DNA of 40,293 nucleotides from an uncultured Bacteroidota bacterium (lineage in GTDB: Bacteria; Bacteroidota; Bacteroidia; Flavobacteriales; Flavobacteriaceae), in NCBI GenBank assembly GCA_902515565.1, contig CABXVR010000011.1, positions 1-40,293 of the forward strand, written 5' to 3'. The position numbers and the translations under genes are program-made. Below are positions 17,577 to 24,966 of the stretch, one piece after another; position 1 is the first letter of the stretch; every line of letters begins with the position of its first letter. Under the pieces are notes generated by a model. It was not told the DNA's origin, did not search any database, and saw only the letters and a program-made list of their open reading frames with translations.

Positions 17577-18368
17577 CTATAAGGATTTGAAAGGTAAGTA
17601 TGGTCCTTTAATCCAATTTACTAATGTTGAAACTAAGCCAAAGAAGAATTTGTATATAACAATGTTAATATAAAGATTTATCAATGTAAACAATACTCCA
17701 ATAAATGCTGCAAAAACTCCCATTGCTCCAGCAATTGTCCAAGCATCCCCACCATTTCCTAACATGCTAAGGTCTGGATTCAATACAGCATCCATTGCAT
17801 CTGCAATTGCATAAGCTGGTGAATCAGAAAGCATTCCAAATAAAGCGCTGGTTCCCATTGAAGCCATTTCGACTAGACCAGCAGTCATGTTTCCAAGTCC
17901 ACCTCCAATATTTAATGTTGTAACAAAACTTAATGTAGCTCCAATTGCACCAAATAAGCCAACCATTGCTAAAACATATCCTGCCACCTTTATAATAGAA
18001 ATAGGAAGGTCTAGAAATATTAGATGAATGATCCCACTTTTAGAAGTTCCTAAATTATCACCAACATTACTTACTATTTTTGAAATAGGAAAAGCTGCGT
18101 AAGTCCATAAAAGCATTCCAATTAACATTCCGATAATACCCATTGCGTCCATACCATCAAATCCGCCATTCCAAAGAGGGCTTAAAGTTGAATATAAAAT
18201 ACCTAATAGAAATAAGAATGCACCTACACTAAAAATTTTGCCGATCCATCCTGCAATTGAGTTTTCAGATTCCTCAATACATGAATTCCATGAATTCCAA
18301 GGAAGCTTAGAGTTGACCATGTTTGGAGAGTCAACTACCATGTTAAAAATGTCTTTAATTTTGTCCAT
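17577..18368 (-). CDS. Unrecognised multi-pass membrane protein beside proteorhodopsin
   Basis: I do not recognise the family. The frame extends up to a TTG at 18398, but the ATG at 18368, preceded by an A-rich leader, gives a more natural 263-residue product. A hydrophilic N-terminus (about 1-40, with PWNSWNSCIEESENS) is followed by roughly five hydrophobic stretches near residues 41-62, 76-98, 120-148, 212-236 and 238-252. The region between 152 and 210 is rich in Gly, Met, Ala and Ser with several Asp, and may be a re-entrant or extracytoplasmic loop. It lies between proteorhodopsin and blh but has its own terminator. A role in rhodopsin assembly, ion coupling or membrane organisation is guesswork from context. 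Confidence 0.78.
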   Translation of the reverse strand: MDKIKDIFNMVVDSPNMVNSKLPWNSWNSCIEESENSIAGWIGKIFSVGAFLFLLGILYSTLSPLWNGGFDGMDAMGIIGMLIGMLLWTYAAFPISKIVSNVGDNLGTSKSGIIHLIFLDLPISIIKVAGYVLAMVGLFGAIGATLSFVTTLNIGGGLGNMTAGLVEMASMGTSALFGMLSDSPAYAIADAMDAVLNPDLSMLGNGGDAWTIAGAMGVFAAFIGVLFTLINLYINIVIYKFFFGLVSTLVNWIKGPYLPFKSL

Positions 18369-18603
18369 TTTGTTTAATTTTTTATGAGTTAGTTTCAAGT
18401 AAGTTAGTAAATTATTGTAACATTTTAAACTTATTGATCTATTAATTACCTGAATTAGAGTTATTTACAGGTTTGACTAGTGTTTGTTATTAAGCATTTT
18501 AATTGTGTTAATTCAACCCTTATTTCATTGTTTTGTGTCATTTGATAGATTTAATAATAAATTTTATTTGTACATTTCTGACTATATATTAACAAGCAAA
18601 AAA

Positions 18604-19518
18604 TTGAGTAATAACTTTTCTTCAAATAAAGATTTTAATGGAGTATTAATAGTTAGCTCTTTTTTTGCACTTTGGCTTTCTGCTCAAATATCGCCTGTCA
18701 TTGAATCAAATATCGCCTATATTATGATTCTTACAGTTGGAATTTTACATGGCTCTAACGACATAATGCTTGTAAATCACAGTATTAAGTCTAAGTCGAA
18801 CATTTCTAGCTTAAACATTTTTATAATTTATGTGCTAATGGTAGGGTTAGTTGCTGTTTTATTTTATTTTTTACCCTTTTTAGCACTGAGTCTGTTTGTT
18901 ATTTTTAGCTCTTATCATTTTGGAGAACAGCATTTTATTTCTAAAAGTAATACTAAAAACTATCTTATATCTTTGTATTTCACTTTCTATGGAATGTTGA
19001 TATTTTCAATGATATTTTTCTCTTCACCAGAAGATGTTATAATCATTGTTAATGAAATTACTAATGTTTTTATTACACAGGACTTTTTAAAAACATTGTT
19101 ATATTCTTCATTAATATCAACAATAATATTATCATTTCTCATGCACTACAAGAAATTTATAACATTCAACTTTTTTGAAGAGATAATTTTGATTGCTCTT
19201 TTGTTCGTAATCTTTAATATTGCTTCACTTATAGCTGGATTTGCAATATATTTTATTATTTGGCATTCGATTCCATCTCTTAGAGATCAAATTATAGAGC
19301 TTCATAGTGAATTCAATAAAAAGAATCTTTTAAAATATCTTAAAAACTCAGCACTTTACTGGTTAATTTCTATTGTTTCTTTAATTGTGCTTTATTATCT
19401 TGTTAATGATGATAAACTATTTATTTCATTGTTCTTTTCTTTTTTGTCAGCAATCACTTTTCCCCATGTACTTGTAATGTTTAATTTATTTAAGAATAAA
19501 TCCAAAGATTTAAGCTAA
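18604..19518 (+). CDS. blh: Brp/Blh family beta-carotene 15,15'-dioxygenase
   Basis: Blh cleaves beta-carotene into two retinals, the chromophore of proteorhodopsin. The protein is an integral membrane enzyme with about eight hydrophobic segments. Conserved His residues that would bind the iron appear in GILHGSND (His49), YHFGEQHF (His105, His110), IWHSIP (His221) and FPHVLVM (His288). The start is uncertain: the frame is open from a TTG at 18484, and the first in-frame ATG would cut off the first helix. The TTG at 18604 gives 304 residues, close to the usual family length, and is my choice. It is divergent from the unknown membrane protein and separated from ffh by 47 nt. Confidence 0.88.
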   Translation: MSNNFSSNKDFNGVLIVSSFFALWLSAQISPVIESNIAYIMILTVGILHGSNDIMLVNHSIKSKSNISSLNIFIIYVLMVGLVAVLFYFLPFLALSLFVIFSSYHFGEQHFISKSNTKNYLISLYFTFYGMLIFSMIFFSSPEDVIIIVNEITNVFITQDFLKTLLYSSLISTIILSFLMHYKKFITFNFFEEIILIALLFVIFNIASLIAGFAIYFIIWHSIPSLRDQIIELHSEFNKKNLLKYLKNSALYWLISIVSLIVLYYLVNDDKLFISLFFSFLSAITFPHVLVMFNLFKNKSKDLS

Positions 19519-19535
19519 ATAAAGGCTTAAATTCT

Positions 19536-19543
19536 TAAATTTG
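19536..19543 (+). promoter_or_regulatory. Bacteroidota-type -7 promoter element before ffh
   Basis: TAAATTTG is a perfect TAnnTTTG match ending 22 nt before the ffh ATG, in the short gap after blh. No -33 TTG is obvious. It would let ffh be transcribed independently of the light-harvesting cassette. Confidence 0.5.
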
Positions 19544-19565
19544 AATTTCTAAATAATTCTTTAAT

Positions 19566-20897
19566 ATGTTCAATAATCTAAGTGAAAAGTTAGATAAGGC
19601 CCTTCAGGTTCTAAAAGGTCATGGTAGAATAACTGAAATTAATGTTGCTGAAACATTAAAGGAAGTTAGAAGAGCATTGTTGGATGCAGATGTTAATTTT
19701 AAAATTGCAAAGGAATTTACTGTTAGAGTTAAAGAAAAGGCTATTGGTCAAAATGTATTAACAGACTTAAAGCCTGGTCAGCTAATGGTAAAGATTGTTA
19801 AAGATGAGTTGACAGCTCTTATGGGTGGCGATGCTTCAGAACTTAATATAGTTAGTTCTCCGTCCATAATACTGATGTCAGGATTACAAGGTTCTGGTAA
19901 AACTACATTTTCTGGCAAACTAGCAAATTACTTAAAAACGAAAAAAAATAAAAAGCCATTATTAGTGGCGTGTGATATTTACAGACCAGCTGCTATAGAA
20001 CAATTAAATGTTTTGGGAGGTCAACTAGGTGTTGAGGTTTATAGCGATCCAGAAAATAAAGATCCTGTTTCTATCTCTAAAGCCGCTATAGCACATGCAA
20101 AATCAAATGGGTTTAATCTTGTCATAATTGATACTGCCGGTAGATTGGCAATTGATGAGCTGATGATGAATGAGATATCAGATATTAAAAAATCGATTAA
20201 GCCCGATGAAATATTATTTGTTGTGGACGCCATGACTGGTCAAGATGCAGTAAATACAGCCAAAGCATTTAATGAAGTTTTAGATTTTGACGGAGTTATA
20301 CTAACTAAACTTGATGGAGATACAAGAGGTGGTGCAGCTCTTTCAATTAAGCAAGTTGTAAATAAACCTATCAAGTTCATTGGTACGGGGGAGAAAATGG
20401 AAGCAATTGATGTTTTTTATCCATCTCGAATGGCAGATCGAATACTTGGAATGGGTGATGTGGTTTCTTTAGTTGAAAGAGCACAGGAGCAATTTGACGA
20501 AAAAGAGGCCAGAAGAATCCAGAAAAAAATTGCAAAAAACACTTTTGGGCTAGATGATTTCTTAAAACAAATCCATCAAATAAAGAAAATGGGTAATATG
20601 AAAGATTTGGTTGGAATGATTCCAGGTGCAGGTAAGATGATGAAAGATGTAGATATAGATGACGATTCTTTTAAGTATATCGAGGCTATGATTTATTCTA
20701 TGACACCTAAAGAAAGGTCTAATCCGTCACTAATTAATAAATCCAGAAAAGATCGTATTGGTAAAGGATCAGGAACTTCTATACAACAGGTGAATCAATT
20801 ATTAAAGCAATTTACCCAAATGAGTAAAATGATGAAGATGATGCAAGGTGGAGGCGCTAATAAGATGATGCAAATGATGCAAAACATGAAAAGATAA
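19566..20897 (+). CDS. ffh: Signal recognition particle protein Ffh
   Basis: Ffh binds the 4.5S/SRP RNA and signal sequences of membrane proteins and, with FtsY, delivers ribosomes to SecY. The 443-residue product has the N domain (about 1-90), the GTPase G domain with P-loop GLQGSGKTT (106-114), DTAGR (189-193) and TKLD (247-250), and the methionine-rich M domain from about 325. It ends in a run of Met/Gln/Lys that forms the hydrophobic signal-binding groove. Length and order are normal. folD follows after 10 nt. Confidence 0.97.
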   Translation: MFNNLSEKLDKALQVLKGHGRITEINVAETLKEVRRALLDADVNFKIAKEFTVRVKEKAIGQNVLTDLKPGQLMVKIVKDELTALMGGDASELNIVSSPSIILMSGLQGSGKTTFSGKLANYLKTKKNKKPLLVACDIYRPAAIEQLNVLGGQLGVEVYSDPENKDPVSISKAAIAHAKSNGFNLVIIDTAGRLAIDELMMNEISDIKKSIKPDEILFVVDAMTGQDAVNTAKAFNEVLDFDGVILTKLDGDTRGGAALSIKQVVNKPIKFIGTGEKMEAIDVFYPSRMADRILGMGDVVSLVERAQEQFDEKEARRIQKKIAKNTFGLDDFLKQIHQIKKMGNMKDLVGMIPGAGKMMKDVDIDDDSFKYIEAMIYSMTPKERSNPSLINKSRKDRIGKGSGTSIQQVNQLLKQFTQMSKMMKMMQGGGANKMMQMMQNMKR

Positions 20898-20907
20898 TTT
20901 TTGATAA

Positions 20908-21774
20908 ATGACAATATTAGACGGAAAAAAAACTAGTAATGATATCAAGGCTGAAATTGCAGAATCTGTAAAAGAGATTACTGCAAACGGTTCAAGACCT
21001 CCTCATTTAGCTGCTGTCATTGTTGGTGATGATGGTGCTAGTTTGACTTATGTTGGCAGTAAAGTCAGAGCTTGTAAAAAAGTTGGTTTTGATTCTACAC
21101 TTATTAAGCTTTCTGAAAATATTTCGGAACAAGAATTACTTTTAAAAGTCAAAGAGTTAAATGAAAATGATGCAATAGATGGCTATATCGTACAATTGCC
21201 ATTACCTAAGCATATCGATTCGCAAAAAATATTAATGGCTGTTGATCCAGATAAAGATGTAGACGGCTTTCATCCTACAAATTTTGGAAAAATGGCACTT
21301 AACCTGCCAACTTTTATTTCTGCTACACCATATGGTATTATGGAACTATTAGATAGGTATAACGTAGAAACTTCAGGGAAGCATACCGTTGTAATTGGAA
21401 GGTCAGATATTGTTGGTAGACCAGTAAGTATACTCATGAGTCGAAAGTCAAATCCTGGCAATTCCACAGTTACATTAGCGCATAGTAGAACTAGAAATAT
21501 AAAAGAATTAACTCTTCAAGCAGATATAATTATTTCAGCACTTGGTTCTCCAAATTTTGTTACTGAAAATATGGTAAAAGATGGAGTTGTCGTTGTAGAT
21601 GTTGGAATAACAAGGGCAAAGGATGATTCTAAAAAGGGCTATAAAATTGTTGGAGATGTTGACTATGAGAATGTCTCAAAAAAATCTAGTTTTATCACCC
21701 CTGTTCCGGGAGGTGTTGGGCCTATGACAATAGCAATGCTTTTAAAGAACACTCTTCAAGCATTTCTTAAATAA
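20908..21774 (+). CDS. folD: Bifunctional methylenetetrahydrofolate dehydrogenase / methenyltetrahydrofolate cyclohydrolase
   Basis: FolD interconverts 5,10-methylene-, methenyl- and 10-formyl-tetrahydrofolate with NADP. The 288-residue product has the catalytic Tyr48 and Lys52 of the YVxxK motif (SLTYVGSKVRACKKVG), Asp120 in DVDGFHP, the nucleotide-binding GRSDIVGRP at 164-172, and PVPGGVGPMT at 265-274. Gene length is standard. It is 10 nt after ffh and likely co-transcribed. The 136-nt stretch that follows holds no terminator that I can identify. Confidence 0.97.
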   Translation: MTILDGKKTSNDIKAEIAESVKEITANGSRPPHLAAVIVGDDGASLTYVGSKVRACKKVGFDSTLIKLSENISEQELLLKVKELNENDAIDGYIVQLPLPKHIDSQKILMAVDPDKDVDGFHPTNFGKMALNLPTFISATPYGIMELLDRYNVETSGKHTVVIGRSDIVGRPVSILMSRKSNPGNSTVTLAHSRTRNIKELTLQADIIISALGSPNFVTENMVKDGVVVVDVGITRAKDDSKKGYKIVGDVDYENVSKKSSFITPVPGGVGPMTIAMLLKNTLQAFLK

Positions 21775-21910
21775 ACCAATATTTATTGGACAGAAAATGG
21801 AATATAATAACAGCATCAATTAACCATAAGCATATGTTTTTGTAATTTAGATATTTATAAACCTCGTAAATAGCAAAAAACTTATATTTCTCATATTTGA
21901 AAAAAAACAA

Positions 21911-22373
21911 ATGAAAAATCTATTTTTTCTTTTTTTAATGATTTCCATTCAATTAATTAGCCAAGTCAATTATAATGTACCTTCTCACGAATGGAAAAAC
22001 AGCACCCAAACTTGGTTAGACCTTTATTTAATAAATAGTGGATGGGACAATTACAGTTCAGGTTCTTAATGATAGTGGGGTGGAATATGGAGATGTTACA
22101 TTAGTATTTGCATGTGTGTCTTTATCTAATGCTGATGAAATATTAGAGAATTCACTTAAATTATATCCCAATCCGGTAATAAATATTTTAACAATTGAAT
22201 CAAATAGCGTTGCGATTTCTAATGTTGAAATCTATTCGATTTTAGGTAAAAAAATAAAGGAAATTAATTCAAATTTCAGTTTTATTACAACTGATAATTT
22301 ATCTAGCGGAATATATTTTATTAAAATATACTCTGAAAATGGATTTACAATAAGGAAGTTTTTAAAAAGGTAG
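21911..22373 (+). pseudogene. Remnant of a T9SS-exported protein (signal peptide and sorting domain in different frames)
   Basis: An ATG at 21911 begins a signal peptide (MKNLFFLFLMISIQLISQ) and a short mature piece, ending at a TAA at 22069 after 52 residues. In the +1-shifted frame an open stretch from 22035 to 22373 encodes about 110 residues. These finish with a typical type A T9SS C-terminal sorting domain: LKLYPNPVINILTI, YSILGKKIKEI, LSSGIYFIKIYSENG and a C-terminal IRKFLKR. A real T9SS cargo would have both in one frame with a functional domain between. The simplest reading is an internal deletion plus frameshift. A TAnnTTTG-like box with one mismatch (CATATTTG, 21892) precedes it. 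Two separate tiny genes are less likely. Confidence 0.72.
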
Positions 22374-22380
22374 TAATTAA

Positions 22381-22803
22381 TTACTTCTCAAAAATTTGAT
22401 TAAAATCCTTAAAGGATTTGAATTCTATTGCATTTCCTGACGGATCATTAAAGAACATAGTCGCTTGTTCACCTGGTTGGCCTTTGAATCGTATATAAGG
22501 TTCAATAATAAATTTTACACTTTTAGACTTAAGTCTAACCGATAATTCCTGAAATGTATTCCATTCTAATACGACTCCAAAATGGGGTACAGGAACATCT
22601 TTTCCATCGACAAGATTTTTATGTGATTTTGCAATTGATTTTTGCTTATAATGTATAACGAGTTGGTGTCCAAAAAAATCAAAATCTACCCAATGATCAC
22701 TGCTTCTGCCTTCCTTACAGCCTAATATTTGTTTATAAAAATCTCTACACTTTGAAAGGTTATCTACAGGAATTGCTAAGTGAAAAGGGGTTAATTTATT
22801 CAT
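22381..22803 (-). CDS. VOC (glyoxalase/dioxygenase) fold protein
   Basis: The 140-residue product has the paired beta-alpha-beta-beta-beta units of the vicinal oxygen chelate fold. It opens with [20 protein letters not shown], has [10 protein letters not shown] in the middle and closes with [16 protein letters not shown]. Likely metal ligands are the His in PFHLAIP, the His in VPHFG and the Glu in AIEFK. VOC members include glyoxalases, dioxygenases and resistance proteins, and the substrate cannot be told. The ATG at 22803 overlaps the end of rluF by 8 nt, indicating coupling; a TTG at 22809 is an alternative. It converges with the T9SS remnant 7 nt away. Confidence 0.85.
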   Translation of the reverse strand: MNKLTPFHLAIPVDNLSKCRDFYKQILGCKEGRSSDHWVDFDFFGHQLVIHYKQKSIAKSHKNLVDGKDVPVPHFGVVLEWNTFQELSVRLKSKSVKFIIEPYIRFKGQPGEQATMFFNDPSGNAIEFKSFKDFNQIFEK

Positions 22804-23509
22804 TATCAATTAGTTTATTTAAAGAACTAACCTCTTTTTTTGTTAGCTCTCTGTATTCTCCTATAGGTAGGTCTAATTCGATATTCATTATTCTGGTTCT
22901 TTCCAAGGAAACAACTCTATAATTAAAATATTCACACATTCTTCTAATTTGTCTATTTAGTCCCTGAGTTAGAATAATTTTAAACTCATTACTTCCAGTC
23001 TTTTTAATTTTGCACTCCTTTGTAATGGTGTCCAATATTGGGACCCCTTTTGACATTCGATCGATAATAGTTTGAGAAAGTGGTTTATCTACTTTAACTA
23101 GGTATTCTTTTTCGTGATTGTGTTCTGTTCGCAAAATTTTATTTACAATATCTCCGTCATTTGTAAGAAGAATTAGCCCTGAACTTGGTTTGTCTAATCT
23201 TCCTATTGGGAATATTCTTTCTGGGTAATTTATAAAATCTATTATATTGTCTTTTTCAACTCTGGTGTCTGTAGTACAAACTATTCCTATTGGTTTGTTT
23301 AGAGCCAAATAAATTTTCTCTTTTTTCTTAGCCTCGAGTACATTATCATCAACTTTTATTTCGTCGTTTATAGAGATTTTCTGGCCCAGTTCAGCTGCCT
23401 CTCCATTTATAAAAACCCTTCCAGACTCAATAAGCTTATCTCCAGCTCTTCTAGAGCAGTAGCCAATTTCGCTTAAATACTTATTTAATCTGATTAATTC
23501 TTTTTCCAT
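22796..23509 (-). CDS. rluF: 23S rRNA pseudouridine synthase, RluF type
   Basis: This enzyme isomerises uridine to pseudouridine in 23S rRNA; RluF acts at position 2604 in E. coli. The 237-residue product has an N-terminal S4 RNA-binding domain ([20 protein letters not shown]) and an RsuA/RluF-type catalytic domain with the catalytic Asp106 in [18 protein letters not shown]. The segments [29 protein letters not shown] and LERTRIMN point to RluF over RluB or RsuA. Its ATG directly abuts the stop of the upstream lipoprotein gene, and its 3' end overlaps the VOC gene. Confidence 0.92.
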   Translation of the reverse strand: MEKELIRLNKYLSEIGYCSRRAGDKLIESGRVFINGEAAELGQKISINDEIKVDDNVLEAKKKEKIYLALNKPIGIVCTTDTRVEKDNIIDFINYPERIFPIGRLDKPSSGLILLTNDGDIVNKILRTEHNHEKEYLVKVDKPLSQTIIDRMSKGVPILDTITKECKIKKTGSNEFKIILTQGLNRQIRRMCEYFNYRVVSLERTRIMNIELDLPIGEYRELTKKEVSSLNKLIDNE

Positions 23510-24064
23510 CTAATTTATCCATTGTAAATAAAGATCTTTAATTTTAGCATTATCTGGAATTTGAGCTTTATCAATATCTATATTTGAATTATACCTTAGG
23601 TTTGATGGGAGTTGATTTTTATCAATTGTAAAATACAAATTAGCTGCGTTGATTGAAATGATTAAATTTCTTAGGCTATTTTGAATGCTGCTGATATTGT
23701 AATTGTCTCTTATTTCTTTAAAGGTACTACTAGGGCCTATTCCTTTTTTAGTTTTATATTTTGGATCAATTATCTTAATTAATTTTGCTGTAGATGTGTA
23801 GTCTAGGTCTTCTTTTGGTGTAATTTCTAATAATTCATTTCCTTCTTTATCAAGTATAGTTATGTCATTAAATTTTCCCGTAAAACTATCTCCGGAAATA
23901 TCATTTCTTATAGAGTCGTTTTTAAAAATTTGAATTAAATCTTTAATCATCGTTGTGTCGCTTACATGTCCTATGCTGTTTTTTGAAATTAAGTAAGGAT
24001 CTTTTTCATTAGAACATGAATAGATTATAGTAGTAGCGATTAATAAGATTATAATTTTATTCAT
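23510..24064 (-). CDS. Hypothetical lipoprotein
   Basis: The 184-residue product has a short signal sequence ending in a lipobox (TTIIYSCSN), so the mature protein should begin at Cys17 and be lipid-anchored. I recognise no family. The mature part is hydrophilic, with a Thr/Gly/Asp-containing stretch around DSFTGKFNDITILDKEGNEL and a segment GIGPSSTFKEIRDNYNIS. That segment resembles the 'threshold then slope' pieces of small periplasmic beta proteins, though this is weak. It is the first gene of a lipoprotein-rluF-VOC group on the minus strand, with zero spacing to rluF. Confidence 0.8.
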   Translation of the reverse strand: MNKIIILLIATTIIYSCSNEKDPYLISKNSIGHVSDTTMIKDLIQIFKNDSIRNDISGDSFTGKFNDITILDKEGNELLEITPKEDLDYTSTAKLIKIIDPKYKTKKGIGPSSTFKEIRDNYNISSIQNSLRNLIISINAANLYFTIDKNQLPSNLRYNSNIDIDKAQIPDNAKIKDLYLQWIN

Positions 24065-24151
24065 TGTTTTTTTATTCTTTTAATGTTGTGTAAATATAAT
24101 TATTTATGATATCTATATTTAATTATTTTCACTAAATAAATGTTACTTAAT

Positions 24152-24182
24152 TATTTTTGTAATAAATAGAAATTTATATTTG
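24152..24182 (+). promoter_or_regulatory. Two tandem -7-type promoter elements before queE
   Basis: TATTTTTG (24152-24159) and TATATTTG (24175-24182) both match TAnnTTTG exactly. The first ends 29 nt before the queE ATG, a normal distance in this window. The second ends only 6 nt before it, so initiation there would give a leaderless or nearly leaderless mRNA. TTTG at the end of the first box is 15 nt before the second, somewhat short for a -33 element. Confidence 0.55.
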
Positions 24183-24188
24183 CAGACG

Positions 24189-24818
24189 ATGGATGATAAT
24201 ACTAAAAATTTAGTTGATAAAGGTGAAATGTTGCCATTAATGGAGTCATTTTACACGATTCAAGGTGAGGGTTTTCATAAAGGAACTGCAGCTTATTTTA
24301 TTAGACTTGGGGGTTGTGATGTAGGTTGTCATTGGTGTGATGTGAAAGAGAGCTGGGATGCTCTTCTTCATCCACCCACATTAACTACAGATATTGTAAA
24401 AAATACTAAGAATTTTAGTGACACTGTTGTCATTACGGGTGGTGAGCCGCTTATGTGGGATATGACTATGTTAACTAAATTGTTAAATGCAAAAAATAAG
24501 TCTGTCCATATTGAAACTTCTGGAGCTTATGATCTTTCTGGTAATTGGGATTGGATTTGTTTGTCTCCTAAAAAAAGAAAACTACCAAAGAAAGAAATAT
24601 ATCAAGTTGCAAATGAACTTAAAATGATAATTTATAATAAGAGTGATTTTGAGTTTGCTGAGACAGAGGCTGCGAAAGTTAATTCAGACTGTGTGTTGTT
24701 TTTGCAACCTGAATGGAGTAAAAGAGACTTGGTTATGCCGCTTATTGTAGATTATGTTATGCAAAACCCAAAATGGAAGGTGTCTCTTCAAACGCATAAA
24801 TACCTTAATATCCCTTAA
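24189..24818 (+). CDS. queE: 7-carboxy-7-deazaguanine synthase (radical SAM)
   Basis: QueE makes 7-carboxy-7-deazaguanine from 6-carboxy-tetrahydropterin, a step toward queuosine in tRNA. From the ATG at 24189 the product is 209 residues; a TTG at 24180 is possible but lies inside a promoter-like box. The substrate-binding FYTIQGEGFHKGTAAYFIRL and the cluster-binding Cys43, Cys47 and Cys50 (CDVGCHWC) identify the radical SAM core. CX3CX2C is the standard arrangement. GGEPLMWD is the SAM-binding GGE-type motif. folE (36366), encoded elsewhere in this window, makes the upstream pterin precursor of the same pathway. Confidence 0.95.
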   Translation: MDDNTKNLVDKGEMLPLMESFYTIQGEGFHKGTAAYFIRLGGCDVGCHWCDVKESWDALLHPPTLTTDIVKNTKNFSDTVVITGGEPLMWDMTMLTKLLNAKNKSVHIETSGAYDLSGNWDWICLSPKKRKLPKKEIYQVANELKMIIYNKSDFEFAETEAAKVNSDCVLFLQPEWSKRDLVMPLIVDYVMQNPKWKVSLQTHKYLNIP

Positions 24819-24966
24819 TTACTTATTTTTATTTCTACGCTTTTTTATTGATTAATAAGTTATCAATATTTATTAATTAGCATATAAATATATATAAATG
24901 TAATCATAAATTAATATTTAATGTATAATATTAATATTATATGCATATTTGCTTAAAATATATAAT

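Noticed and set aside
22372-22385. 14-bp palindrome AGTAATTAATTACT covering both stop codons of the convergent T9SS remnant and VOC gene
   Set aside because: No T tract and no GC in the stem, so it is unlikely to terminate; probably the chance result of two adjoining stop codons in AT-rich DNA.
24924-24941. 18-bp perfect palindrome TATAATATTAATATTATA before asnB
   Set aside because: It is made of A and T only in an extremely AT-rich gap, and palindromes like this are expected by chance across 40 kb.
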